Origin: Sphingomonadales bacterium UBA656
GTDB lineage: Bacteria; Pseudomonadota; Alphaproteobacteria; Sphingomonadales; Sphingomonadaceae
Length of the DNA stretch: 64,000 nt
NCBI GenBank assembly: GCA_002299895.1
Contig: DBOC01000012.1
Span: forward strand, 84,009-148,008
Reading direction: 5' to 3'
Shown: positions 16,801 to 25,617 of the stretch, piece after piece
Layout: each line of letters opens with the position of its first letter
How positions within the stretch are numbered: the stretch's first letter is position 1
Notes under the pieces: generated by a model
Told to the model about the DNA's origin: nothing
What the model saw: only the letters and a program-made list of their open reading frames with translations
Database searches by the model: none
Position numbers and translations under genes: made by a program

Positions 16801-17310
16801 TCAAAACGGTACGTCGTCATCAAGGTCGTTGTCGAAGTCACCGCCGCCAAAGCCGCCTGACGATCCGCTGCTGCCGCTTGCATCCCAGTTATTGCCACCT
16901 GATGCGCCACCAGACGACGCGCCGCCACCCCAGCTATCGCCGCCGCCTGAACCGCCCTTAGGACCGTCCAGCATCACCAGCTTGCCATCAAAACCGCCAA
17001 CCGAAACTTCGGTGGTGTAGCGATCATTGCCCGATGCATCCTGCCATTTGCGTGTACGCAACTGGCCTTCGATGTACACCTTACTGCCTTTTTTTAAGAA
17101 GCGTTCGGCCACACCGACCAGGCCGTCCGAATTCAGCACGACGCTATGCCATTCGGTGCGTTCTTTTTTCTCGCCTGTGGTGCGGTCTTTCCAATCTTCC
17201 GACGTTGCGATACGCAAATTGCAAATGCGGCCGCCATTTTGGAAGGATTTGACTTCAGGATCCGCGCCCAAATTGCCAACGATGATGACTTTATTGACGC
17301 TTCCCGCCAT
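16801..17310 (-). CDS. ssb: Single-stranded DNA-binding protein
   Basis: 169 residues. SSB coats single-stranded DNA in replication, repair and recombination. The OB fold occupies about residues 1-110 (MAGSVNKVIIVGNLGADPEV, EWHSVVLNSDGLVGVAERF, VYIEGQLRTRKW). A flexible linker very rich in Gly and Ser follows, and the protein ends in the acidic tip DDDVPF that docks partner proteins. The ATG at 17310 follows GGACGGGAAC. I looked for an alphaproteobacterial SOS box upstream and did not see one. Confidence 0.97.
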   Translation of the reverse strand: MAGSVNKVIIVGNLGADPEVKSFQNGGRICNLRIATSEDWKDRTTGEKKERTEWHSVVLNSDGLVGVAERFLKKGSKVYIEGQLRTRKWQDASGNDRYTTEVSVGGFDGKLVMLDGPKGGSGGGDSWGGGASSGGASGGNNWDASGSSGSSGGFGGGDFDNDLDDDVPF

Positions 17311-17346
17311 GTTCCCGTCCTTTGAATAATAATTTCTGTTGGACTG

Positions 17347-19200
17347 CTATAAGCCGAAGGAACGCGCTGTCCAATATGTAATACCCGCAGCCGCATACGC
17401 CAGCGCAAAAAGATAGCTGACCATGAAGATGGGCCATTTCCAACCATTGGTTTCCCGCCGTGTCACGGCAATGGTTGAGATGCATTGCGGCGCAAAAACA
17501 AACCAAGCGAGGAAAGCCAAGGCGGTCGCCAGCGACCAGTCCGCCGCAAGCTTTGGACCAAGGCTGGTCGCTGCGGCGTCTTCATCCGCGGCGTCAATGG
17601 CATAGACGGTTGCAAGCGCCGATACCGCAACCTCGCGTGCGGCCATCGCCGGAATGAGCGCCAAGGCGATATCATGGTTGAACCCGATGGGGCGGACAAT
17701 TGGTTCAAGTCCGTCGGCGATACGGCCTGCAACCGAATATTCGACTTGCGACACATTGCTACCATCGGGTGCCTTGGGAAAGCTTAACAGCGCCCATAAG
17801 ATAACCGTAGCGGCAAAGATAATTGTCCCCGCGCGACGCAAGAAGACCCATGCGCGCTGCCACAGGTTTATCGCAATGTCGCCAGGGCGCGGCCATTGGT
17901 AGCGTGGCATTTCAATGAGGAAGCTGCTTGTCCGGCTTTGTGTGACAAAGCGTTGGATGACCGCGGCCGCCAACATCGCGCCTAATATGCCTGCGATATA
18001 TAAGCCGAAAAGGACAAGGCCCTGAAGCCCGATGCCCGGGCCAACGGTGGATGCCGGAATGAACGCGCCGATAATGACGGTATACACTGGCAAGCGCGCC
18101 GAGCAGGTCATCAGCGGTGCGATAAGGATCGTTGCCAAGCGTTCTTTTTGATCCATGATCGTCCGTGTCGCCATGATTCCTGGAATCGCGCAGGCGAAGG
18201 ATGATAACAGAGGTATGAAACTGTGCCCCGAAAGCCCGACTGCCGCCATCATCCGGTCCATCACAAAGGCAGCGCGGGTCATGTAGCCCGACGCCTCTAG
18301 CAACAAGATGAAGAGAAACAGGATCAGGATCTGCGGTAAGAATACGACAACGGAACCGACGCCGGCGATAACGCCATCGGTTAAAAATGACCGCAGCAAG
18401 CCGTCGGGCATGACATTTTTGATGCCATCGCTGAGCAAAGCAAAACCGCTTTCAATCCAGCCAATCGGCGCTTCGGACCAGCCATACACCGCCTGAAACA
18501 TCAGGAACAACAATGACAGCAATATCACAACGCCGCCCACCGGATGCAACAGAATCGCGTCCAGCCTGCGTGTCCATTGACGGCCAGCGGTTTCACTGAT
18601 GATGGCTGCGCGCGCGATGTCGCGCGCCCGCTGGTTCTGCGCACCAAATGAGGATGCAACAGGATCTGTCACCGAGCGCGGCGCTATGAGTATTTGGTCA
18701 AGCTGCGCCATCAATGGCTCAAGCCCACGACGGCGAACCGCAACCGTTTCAATCACGGGTACTCCCAAGGCGCGGGCCAGTGCTTGCGCATCAAGCTGAA
18801 GGCCGTCGCGCTCGGCAAGGTCGATCATGTTCAGCGCCACCACCGTGGGCAGGCCTTGCGCAATCAATTCAAGCGCAAAGCGTAAATGATTGTCGAGATT
18901 ACCGGCGTCCAGCACAATCACCAAGGCATCAGGGCGGCGGTGCCCGGCAAGATTGCCCAAGACAACATCGCGGGTGACGGCTTCGTCAAGGCTATCAGGG
19001 TCCAAGCTATACGCGCCGGGCAAATCGATCATTTCGACCGGACATCCATCGGCAAACAAAGCACGGCCAGATTTACGTTCGACTGTTACGCCGGGATAAT
19101 TGGCAATTTTCTGCCGCGCACCGGTCAGCGCATTGAACAGCGCGCTTTTACCCGCATTAGGATTACCAACCAATGCGACGAGAGGCGGCATTTGCGTCAT
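17347..19200 (-). CDS. feoB: Ferrous iron transporter FeoB
   Basis: 617 residues. FeoB imports Fe2+ through the inner membrane. The N-terminal G domain shows GNPNAGKS, the G3 motif DLPGAYSL and the G4 motif NMID. The C-terminal half has the paired Gate segments and about eight membrane helices (including SFACAIPGIMATRTI and APLMTCSARLPVYTVIIGAF). The length is shorter than E. coli FeoB (773), as is common outside the enterics. The start ATG 19200 overlaps the feoA stop as ATGA, so the two are translated together. No feoC is seen. Confidence 0.96.
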   Translation of the reverse strand: MTQMPPLVALVGNPNAGKSALFNALTGARQKIANYPGVTVERKSGRALFADGCPVEMIDLPGAYSLDPDSLDEAVTRDVVLGNLAGHRRPDALVIVLDAGNLDNHLRFALELIAQGLPTVVALNMIDLAERDGLQLDAQALARALGVPVIETVAVRRRGLEPLMAQLDQILIAPRSVTDPVASSFGAQNQRARDIARAAIISETAGRQWTRRLDAILLHPVGGVVILLSLLFLMFQAVYGWSEAPIGWIESGFALLSDGIKNVMPDGLLRSFLTDGVIAGVGSVVVFLPQILILFLFILLLEASGYMTRAAFVMDRMMAAVGLSGHSFIPLLSSFACAIPGIMATRTIMDQKERLATILIAPLMTCSARLPVYTVIIGAFIPASTVGPGIGLQGLVLFGLYIAGILGAMLAAAVIQRFVTQSRTSSFLIEMPRYQWPRPGDIAINLWQRAWVFLRRAGTIIFAATVILWALLSFPKAPDGSNVSQVEYSVAGRIADGLEPIVRPIGFNHDIALALIPAMAAREVAVSALATVYAIDAADEDAAATSLGPKLAADWSLATALAFLAWFVFAPQCISTIAVTRRETNGWKWPIFMVSYLFALAYAAAGITYWTARSFGL

Positions 19201-19454
19201 GCGGATATCTCGCAATCAATCGCCGCAGCGACCTTCGTGCGTAAAGCAACCGTCATACGGCCAATGCGGACCGCCAATGGGTCACGCCACATCAATATGC
19301 CTTTGTGCAACGCCTCTATTGTCACGCCAGGTTCGAAACCCAGTGCGCGCAAACGATGGCTCTCTTGATCGGGCAAGGATCCCCAATCAATGGTCCGAAT
19401 GACGGCGATTTGGTTCAACGGAAGACGATCAAGTTGCACGGGCGCTATTTGCAA
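19197..19454 (-). CDS. feoA: Ferrous iron transport protein FeoA
   Basis: Up to 85 residues forming an SH3-like FeoA domain (LRALGFEPGVTIEALHKG, then DPLAVRIGRMTVALR). FeoA is a small cytoplasmic partner that supports FeoB. No ATG is available in frame: the start must be TTG at 19454 or GTG at 19439, and the second gives the usual FeoA beginning (VQLDRLPLNQIAVI). Neither has a strong Shine-Dalgarno site. The gene follows coq9 by about 30 bases. No Fur or Irr box could be recognised by eye. Confidence 0.88.
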   Translation of the reverse strand: MQIAPVQLDRLPLNQIAVIRTIDWGSLPDQESHRLRALGFEPGVTIEALHKGILMWRDPLAVRIGRMTVALRTKVAAAIDCEISA

Positions 19455-19486
19455 CCGATTCGCAATAACATCAATAGCGATTTATG

Positions 19487-20155
19487 TTAGCGCGCCGGAT
19501 AACGCAGTCGGCCAATGAAACGCGATAGGCTTGGCTCAAACTCCTTGCGTTGCTTCGCCTGATATTTCACCTTTTCTATCTGCATCACATTGTCGATCCG
19601 CCGGTCCAGAAAGGCGCGTGTATCGGCGAAATTTTCGCTGTCGTCATTGACGAACACGGTCAAGGTGCTTCCATATACTGCGGATAATGTCATGCGCTTG
19701 GTATAATGGTTGAGGTCGGTGGCGCTATCGCCCGCTAACCGCCACATGCGATCCGCTGAACGCCAACCCATTTTCGCGGCCCGCGCGAGATTTGTCGGCA
19801 TTGCCATGATGGCAAGCGCGCGGCGCAGCGATTCCCGGTCAGGCGCCATGATCTCTAGCCGAGTCGCAAGTAAGGCCGTTATTCGGTCGCGGATCTTCAT
19901 CGCATTTAGTTTGTCGGCTGGCAGGCGGCTTGCAAGTTCCAGATCAACGGCTTCGACCCACGCATCAATCATGTCGATGGCCTTGCCCTTAAATGCCAAT
20001 AGAGCAACGTCGCGATCCACGCCCATCTCATCCGCGGCGGCATAGACGGCCGCTTCGGACCATCCGTCAAAGCCAGCATGGCGACCAATGATTGGCGCAA
20101 GGGCGACGCGAATTTCATCCAGTGTCGGGTCAGCGGGAAGGGCATTTTTAGACAT
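19487..20155 (-). CDS. COQ9 family protein
   Basis: 222 residues matching the COQ9 family, with the C-terminal lipid-binding domain (WRSADRMWRLAGDSATDLNHYTKRMTL split over the conserved helix pair, residues about 140-190). In mitochondria COQ9 presents ubiquinone intermediates to COQ7; bacterial homologues occur mainly in alphaproteobacteria and are thought to act likewise. The ATG at 20155 is used, because the upstream in-frame alternative is a TTG with no ribosome-binding site. It precedes feoAB on the same strand. Confidence 0.88.
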   Translation of the reverse strand: MSKNALPADPTLDEIRVALAPIIGRHAGFDGWSEAAVYAAADEMGVDRDVALLAFKGKAIDMIDAWVEAVDLELASRLPADKLNAMKIRDRITALLATRLEIMAPDRESLRRALAIMAMPTNLARAAKMGWRSADRMWRLAGDSATDLNHYTKRMTLSAVYGSTLTVFVNDDSENFADTRAFLDRRIDNVMQIEKVKYQAKQRKEFEPSLSRFIGRLRYPAR

Positions 20156-20193
20156 GAATGATATGTAGGCGTTCGCTGCGTTCAAGAAAAGGT

Positions 20194-21081
20194 CTATTGC
20201 TTACGTACGAGAACCAATGCGATCATGATGAGCGCGCTGCCCACAAAATCCATCGCCGTCAGCATCTCGCCAAAGGCCAACCAACCAGCCGTGGCAGATA
20301 ATGCGGGTTGCAGCAGTAATGCGAGGCCAATCACCAATGGGCTAAAATGCGGCAATGCATAAGTGAGGCAACCCTGGCCGAAAAATTGCGAGGTGAAGGC
20401 GAGCAAAAGAACGGGCCACCAAAATGTGGGGATGATCTGTTCGCCTGCAAAAACAGCGCCGGCCAAAAGGACAACTGCCGCGATAGCGCTGGCCATGCCA
20501 AGCGCGCCCCAGCTTTCGGTGTTTTGACGCATTTTCATCATCAGCACCAAATAAACGGTATATGTAAGTCCAGCACCAAGCGACAAAAGGTCGCCTGCAA
20601 AGTGGCGCGGGGACAATTCCAAACTTTGCCCCATCAATAATGCCGCGCCGACAAAGGCGAACAAAACGGCCATGCTCTCCCATTTCGACGGCATCTTGCG
20701 CGCAACAATGACGCCATAAATCACCAGCAATAGACTCGCACAATTCGCGAAGAGCGTCGCATTGGCCATTTTTGTCTGGAAGATTCCAATATGCCACAGG
20801 ATGATATCGACGCCAAAAAACAATCCTGCCACGATGGCAAGCCAATAGGTTGAGCGGCCGACCGCAGAAAAACGAAAACCAAAACGATAGCCAACGAACA
20901 GCAAAAAGGGCGTGGCCAATGCCAGCCGCCAGAATCCCGTTGCGATCGGACCGCTATCGGCAAAACGCACAAGCAACGGCCCAAAGGCGATCGCAATATT
21001 ACCCGCAAGCAGCGCGGCAAAGGCGAGCAAGCTTGGTGGTTGCTGGTGGAAAATCTTCTGCTGCATAAACCCCCGTTGCAT
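20194..21081 (-). CDS. EamA/DMT family transporter
   Basis: 295 residues with ten predicted membrane segments in two EamA repeats (about 15-145 and 160-290). The pattern around FGPLLVRFADSGPIATGFWR and the C-terminal LTAMDFVGSALIMIALVLV are typical of the drug/metabolite transporter superfamily. The substrate is unknown. The start is ATG 21081; ATG 21066 with a G-rich upstream is an alternative. It is divergent from the ene-reductase gene, leaving about 60 bases for both promoters. Confidence 0.88.
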   Translation of the reverse strand: MQRGFMQQKIFHQQPPSLLAFAALLAGNIAIAFGPLLVRFADSGPIATGFWRLALATPFLLFVGYRFGFRFSAVGRSTYWLAIVAGLFFGVDIILWHIGIFQTKMANATLFANCASLLLVIYGVIVARKMPSKWESMAVLFAFVGAALLMGQSLELSPRHFAGDLLSLGAGLTYTVYLVLMMKMRQNTESWGALGMASAIAAVVLLAGAVFAGEQIIPTFWWPVLLLAFTSQFFGQGCLTYALPHFSPLVIGLALLLQPALSATAGWLAFGEMLTAMDFVGSALIMIALVLVRKQ

Positions 21082-21139
21082 TTTGCAACTTTCATCCGCA
21101 TCTTGGCTTCAAAGCAACGCCTTAATGACAGGAAATCGC

Positions 21140-22234
21140 ATGACTGCAACTTTGTTCGATCCCATTACCCTTGGTGCTATCTCCGCACCTAATCGCATAT
21201 TGATGGCGCCGTTGACGCGTGGACGCAGCGAAGGGGACCATGTGCCCTTATCGGATCTGAAGGCCGAATATTATCGTCAACGCAGCAGCGCAGGCCTGAT
21301 TATCGCGGAAGCGACGGGCATTAGCCAAGAGGGTTTGGGGTGGCCATCAGCGCCCGGCATTTGGTCCGATGCGCAAATCACAGCATGGAAACCTGTAACA
21401 CAAGCCGTTCATGACGCGGGCGGACGGATCATCCTGCAATTGTGGCACATGGGACGTCTTGTGCACCCAGATTTCTTGGGCGGGGCGCCATGTGTTTCGG
21501 CATCGGCCACGACGGCACCGGGTTACGCGCATACCGCGGAAGGCAAGAAGGAATATACCGAAGCCCGCGCGCTCGATATTTCCGAAATTCCACGCATCGT
21601 GGCGGATTATGTCAACGCCGCGAAAAACGCGATGGCCGCAGGTTTTGACGGCGTGCAAATTCACGCGGCCAATGGTTATTTGATTGACCAATTCCTGCGC
21701 GATAACACCAATTTGCGTACAGATGATTATGGCGGCCCGATTGAAAACCGCATCCGCTTGCTGCGCGAAGTGACGCAAGCCGTGGTGGACGCCATCGGTT
21801 CGGATCGGACATCGGTTCGCTTGTCCCCCAATGGAGAGACCCAAGGTGCGGACGACAGCAACCCTGTTGCTTTGTTCACCGCTGCGGCTGCGGCATTGCA
21901 AGATATCGGCATCGCTTTCCTCGAGCTGCGCGAAATCAAACCTTATGGCAATTTTGGACAAACCGAGGTGCCGCGCGTGTCGCCTGAGATTCGCAAGATA
22001 TTCAAGGGCCCACTGGTACTTAACCAAGAATATACCAAGGAATTGGCGGACGCCGATTTGGCCTCAGGTCTTGCCGATGCGATCAGCTTTGGCCGTCCGT
22101 ATATTAGCAACCCCGATCTTGTGGAACGGTTGCGCATTGGCGCGGAGCTGACGCCGGATAATTTCAAGACCTGGTATGCGCCCGCTGCGGAAGGATATAC
22201 CGATTATCCCTTCCTGGATCAGGCGGGCGCATAA
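21140..22234 (+). CDS. Old yellow enzyme-type alkene reductase
   Basis: 364 residues, FMN-dependent TIM barrel of the NemA/OYE class. It reduces activated C=C bonds, and in some relatives nitrate esters or N-ethylmaleimide, with NAD(P)H. The substrate-binding pair is in HAANGYLIDQFLRDNTN, with TDDYGG next to it, and the FMN segments NRILMAPLTR and ISFGRPYISNPDLVERLR are intact. The ATG at 21140 follows AGGAAA. A longer in-frame extension upstream covers the divergent promoter region and is not likely. The sterol-desaturase-like gene begins five bases after the stop. Confidence 0.93.
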   Translation: MTATLFDPITLGAISAPNRILMAPLTRGRSEGDHVPLSDLKAEYYRQRSSAGLIIAEATGISQEGLGWPSAPGIWSDAQITAWKPVTQAVHDAGGRIILQLWHMGRLVHPDFLGGAPCVSASATTAPGYAHTAEGKKEYTEARALDISEIPRIVADYVNAAKNAMAAGFDGVQIHAANGYLIDQFLRDNTNLRTDDYGGPIENRIRLLREVTQAVVDAIGSDRTSVRLSPNGETQGADDSNPVALFTAAAAALQDIGIAFLELREIKPYGNFGQTEVPRVSPEIRKIFKGPLVLNQEYTKELADADLASGLADAISFGRPYISNPDLVERLRIGAELTPDNFKTWYAPAAEGYTDYPFLDQAGA

Positions 22235-22239
22235 CGCAC

Positions 22240-23031
22240 ATGATACAGGCGGGGCTTGGCCTTTATGCAATAGCCATCCCCGCCTTTCTGCTTGTGCTGC
22301 TCGCGAGCGCCGAAACAATATGGCCCCGCCGCGCGATGGTGTTGGGCCGACACCCACGCTGGCGGACGCATGCATTGTTTTTCCTCAGCAACGCTGTTGT
22401 GGGCCGATTATTGTCCTTTTTGGTCTTAGTCGGCGTTGCGGCAAATTGGGCAGAGGCGCATCATTTTGGCGCGCTGAATCTGGTCGCCTTGCCCTTTTGG
22501 TTTGCGGCCGCCATCGCCATTATCATTCTCGATTTTGCAGTCTGGTTTCAGCATTTTTTGATGCACCGTAGTCCGCTGCTCTGGCGTATGCATGCTGTGC
22601 ATCATAGTGACCGCGATCTGGACGTGTCCTCGGCACTGCGGTTCCACCCGTTTGAACTAATTGTCTCGACATTCTATAAATCCGCCGTCGTCGCTTTGCT
22701 TGGCGTGCCCTTGATTGTCGCTCTTGCATTTGAATTATGGCTCAATGCCAATGCTTTATTCAACCACAGCAACATCCGCTTGCCTCGCAAGCTTGACCGC
22801 AGGTTGCGACTGTTTTTGGTAACGCCCGACATGCATTTGGTGCACCACAGCACTTTGGTCGATGAACAAAGTCATAATTTTGGTTTCGCGCTGACGGTGT
22901 GGGATCGGCTATTCGGGACCTATCGCAGTGAGTCCATTTTGGGCGCCGAAAATCAGAAAATAGGCTTGGCAGAGATAGACGATGCCCGCTCGTCAGCTTT
23001 CATTTGGAGCATGAAACAGCCGATGACGTAA
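22240..23031 (+). CDS. Sterol desaturase/fatty acid hydroxylase family protein
   Basis: 263 residues with four or so hydrophobic segments. The histidine clusters that hold a di-iron centre are present: HFLMH, then HAVHHSD, then NHSNI and MHLVHHST. Members hydroxylate or desaturate lipids such as sterols, carotenoids and fatty acids in the membrane. The exact substrate cannot be named. It starts five bases after the ene-reductase gene and is probably cotranscribed with it. Confidence 0.9.
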   Translation: MIQAGLGLYAIAIPAFLLVLLASAETIWPRRAMVLGRHPRWRTHALFFLSNAVVGRLLSFLVLVGVAANWAEAHHFGALNLVALPFWFAAAIAIIILDFAVWFQHFLMHRSPLLWRMHAVHHSDRDLDVSSALRFHPFELIVSTFYKSAVVALLGVPLIVALAFELWLNANALFNHSNIRLPRKLDRRLRLFLVTPDMHLVHHSTLVDEQSHNFGFALTVWDRLFGTYRSESILGAENQKIGLAEIDDARSSAFIWSMKQPMT

Positions 23032-23097
23032 CGGAATTAAACGCCATCTTGACCGGCGCGAATTTCCAGAGCACTTTCCACGCAGGGGGAATTGAAA

Positions 23098-25035
23098 ATG
23101 GCCAAAATACGCAAAATAATATTGGGCAGCGTCGCCGTGGTGGCAATAGGTGCGGGGCTAACCTACGGGTGGCAGCAATATCGCGACCAAAGCATCATGG
23201 CCGATTCACGCGAAGCACAAGCATCCTCCGATGCGGAAATCACTTCTGGCCCTGCCAACACTTTGCTGTGGGGCGACACCCACCTCCATACATCTAATTC
23301 CATCGATGCCTTTGGCTTTGGCGTAAAGCTTGGACCCGAAGAAGCCCTTCGTTTTGCGCGCGGGGAAGAGGTTATGTCCACTGGCGGACTGAAGGCCAAG
23401 CTGGAACGTCCGCTTGATTTCCTTGTGATCGCGGACCACTCCGGCGGCCTTGGCGCCACCAAGGCTTTGTATGACGCGCCCGGATTTCTTATCCGCGACC
23501 CAACGCTCAAGCGCTGGCATACCGAAATGCATAAGGGGCCTGAGGGCATGCAGCGCGTGACAGGCGAGCTTATCGACCGGGTGGGCCGCAACACGCTTCC
23601 CGCTGCGCTGACCAACCCGGAAAGTCAACGCAAGACAGCGACCAACATCTGGACAAGTCATAGCACGCTTGTCGAGCGCTATAATGAGCCAGGCAAGTTC
23701 ACCGCCTTCATGGGTTTTGAATATACGTTGATGCCCGGCGGCAATAATCTACACCGCGTTGTGATGTTCCGTGATGGCAAAAGCCGCACCGACAAGGTTC
23801 TGCCCTACGATCCTGGCCAAGGCGACGCGCCGGTCAGCCAATTGTGGGACTATATGGACAATTATGAAAAGGTGACGGGCGGCAAAGTTTTGGCGATCCC
23901 GCATAACAGCAACCTGTCCAATGGCCTGATGTTCGAACTGGTTGGTCCAGATGGCGGCCCCATGACTGCGGCCTATGCGCGCCGCCGTGCCGCGCGCGAG
24001 CCAGTGACCGAAATCACGCAAATCAAAGGCGATAGTGAATCACACCCATTTTTGTCACCGAACGACGAATTCTCCGGTTTCGGCACAGCGGGCTGGGACA
24101 TCGGTAATTTGACCATGCAGGCCGCAAAAAAACCGCAGGACTATGCCGGCGAATATATTCGTGAGGCCTTAAAGCGTGGCTTGGCGATTGAGGCACGCAC
24201 CGGCGTGAACCCCTATAAATTCGGTGTCATCGGATCGACCGACAGCCATACTGGGCTGGCCACTGCCGACGAAAACAATTTTTATGGCAAACATGCAGGC
24301 GTCGAACCTAATGCCAACCGGGCTTCGCAGGCCCAAAATCTTGGCACAAGAAAGGGGCGTATTGGTTGGCATTATTTGGCCGGTGGCTATGCCGCCGTAT
24401 GGGCCACAGCCAATACACGGGCTGCGATATTTGACGCCATGATGCGCCGCGAGGTGTACGCCACAACTGGCCCGCGCATGACAGTGCGTTTCTTCGGTGG
24501 TTGGGGCTTTAATGATGCGGATTTTGCAGGCGACTGGGTGAAAACCGGATATGCCAAAGGCGTGCCTATGGGCGCCGACCTTAAGCCCGGCAACGGCGCG
24601 CCAAAGTTCATGATTTCGGCGCTGAAAGACCCAATGGGCGCCAATCTTGATCGCGTTCAAGTGGTCAAAGGTTGGGTGGATTCCTCTGGCAAGCTGCAAG
24701 AGAAGGTCTTTGATGTTGTCTGGGGCGATGCCGACAAAAGGCGTAAGGGCGCCAATGGCAAAGTCCCCAAGGTAGGCGACACTGTCAACATCGCAAAGGC
24801 GAGCTATACCAATAGCATTGGTGATCCCGAATTGCGGACGGTGTGGACCGATCCAGAATTCAACAGGAATGTCCGGGCATTTTATTATGTTCGGGTCATC
24901 GAAATCCCGACACCGCGCTGGGTGTTGTTTGATGCCTTGCGTTATGGTGCGAAATTGCTGCCCGGGACGGAGTTAAAAGCGCAGGAGCGAGCCTATTCGT
25001 CACCCATTTGGTATAACCCCAAAAAAACCACTTAG
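23098..25035 (+). CDS. DUF3604 domain-containing protein
   Basis: 645 residues. An N-terminal signal anchor (residues about 5-22) precedes the DUF3604 domain. The start shows a PHP-like metal-binding pattern (GDTHLHTSNS, then VIADHSGGL), later IPHNSNLSNG and GSTDSHTG, all histidine/aspartate motifs suited to a metal-dependent hydrolase. The true activity is not established. The ATG at 23098 has AGGGGGA seven bases upstream; a TTG two codons earlier is less likely. The gene stands about 65 bases after the hydroxylase gene and converges with mmcB. Confidence 0.9.
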   Translation: MAKIRKIILGSVAVVAIGAGLTYGWQQYRDQSIMADSREAQASSDAEITSGPANTLLWGDTHLHTSNSIDAFGFGVKLGPEEALRFARGEEVMSTGGLKAKLERPLDFLVIADHSGGLGATKALYDAPGFLIRDPTLKRWHTEMHKGPEGMQRVTGELIDRVGRNTLPAALTNPESQRKTATNIWTSHSTLVERYNEPGKFTAFMGFEYTLMPGGNNLHRVVMFRDGKSRTDKVLPYDPGQGDAPVSQLWDYMDNYEKVTGGKVLAIPHNSNLSNGLMFELVGPDGGPMTAAYARRRAAREPVTEITQIKGDSESHPFLSPNDEFSGFGTAGWDIGNLTMQAAKKPQDYAGEYIREALKRGLAIEARTGVNPYKFGVIGSTDSHTGLATADENNFYGKHAGVEPNANRASQAQNLGTRKGRIGWHYLAGGYAAVWATANTRAAIFDAMMRREVYATTGPRMTVRFFGGWGFNDADFAGDWVKTGYAKGVPMGADLKPGNGAPKFMISALKDPMGANLDRVQVVKGWVDSSGKLQEKVFDVVWGDADKRRKGANGKVPKVGDTVNIAKASYTNSIGDPELRTVWTDPEFNRNVRAFYYVRVIEIPTPRWVLFDALRYGAKLLPGTELKAQERAYSSPIWYNPKKTT

Positions 25036-25051
25036 GGTTGGGGTCGAGCTT

Positions 25052-25540
25052 CTATTCGAATTCAAGCTCGGATAGCGCGGAATCGGGGTCAGCTATCCCC
25101 ATTAAGCGGCGCATGGCCAGCCGCGCGAGCCGCTGTGTTTCGGTTTTACGGCGCGCAGGTGCGATCGGCCATAAACCTGCCGGCCGCGCGATTTCCGCGT
25201 CATAAGCATCGGCAATGATCAACCCGGCGCGTTCGGGCATGAACGCAACGCTTTGCAGCGGGCCAATGTCAAAACCAGCCGGTACCGCCCAGAAAAAACG
25301 GTCGCAATATTCGAGATATTCCGGCCATTTCTGATCACCCAAAAGGTCGGCGCGCGAACATTTGATTTCCACGATGATAATCTCGCCCTTATTGCTGATA
25401 CCCATCAGATCGGCACGGCGATTGTTACGCAGACTGACCTCGGGTTGCACCACAATCTGGTTACGCAAGAATAAGCGCGAAACACCGCGTGCCACCGCAG
25501 GCGCACCGGAAATTGAAATTGTGTTAAGGGGCGAATCCAT
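25052..25540 (-). CDS. mmcB: MmcB family DNA repair protein
   Basis: 162 residues, with a nuclease-like core of the PD-(D/E)xK type (NNRRADLMGI then IIIVEIKCSRADL, and KWPEYLEYCDRFFWAVP). In Caulobacter, MmcB is SOS-induced and protects against mitomycin C. The gene here carries an alphaproteobacterial SOS box just upstream (25553-25567), which fits that role. The start is ATG 25540; since the box lies only 12 bases before it, the message may be leaderless, or a later in-frame GTG could be the true start. Confidence 0.88.
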   Translation of the reverse strand: MDSPLNTISISGAPAVARGVSRLFLRNQIVVQPEVSLRNNRRADLMGISNKGEIIIVEIKCSRADLLGDQKWPEYLEYCDRFFWAVPAGFDIGPLQSVAFMPERAGLIIADAYDAEIARPAGLWPIAPARRKTETQRLARLAMRRLMGIADPDSALSELEFE

Positions 25541-25552
25541 CTTATATAATTA

Positions 25553-25567
25553 GAACGAAAGTAGAAC
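25553..25567 (-). promoter_or_regulatory. LexA (SOS) box of mmcB
   Basis: On the minus strand the sequence is GTTC-N7-GTTC (GTTCTACTTTCGTTC), the direct-repeat LexA operator of alphaproteobacteria. It sits 12 bases upstream of the mmcB start codon, next to an AT-rich TATATA stretch. Recognition is by pattern; LexA binding is inferred. Confidence 0.75.
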
Positions 25568-25572
25568 AAAAT

Positions 25573-25594
25573 AAAGGCCCCATGCGGGGCCCTT
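25573..25594 (-). terminator. Rho-independent terminator of the sleB-like gene
   Basis: GGCCCC (25576-25581) pairs with GGGGCC (25586-25591) around a four-base loop. On the minus strand the stem is followed by TTTATTTTG. It lies just after the stop of the cell wall hydrolase gene and before mmcB, so it should end the hydrolase transcript. Confidence 0.75.
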
Positions 25595-25617
25595 ATCTTT
25601 AATTCCGGTCGCTGTGA

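Noticed and set aside
21347..22027. Long minus-strand open frame opposite the ene-reductase
   Set aside because: It is an antisense shadow of a well-conserved gene; the composition explains it. The same holds for long frames opposite mutS, rho and mnmG.
25045..25070. Hairpin CGAGCTT/AAGCTCG between the DUF3604 gene and mmcB
   Set aside because: No T-run follows on either strand within range, and it lies in the mmcB coding end; not called a terminator.
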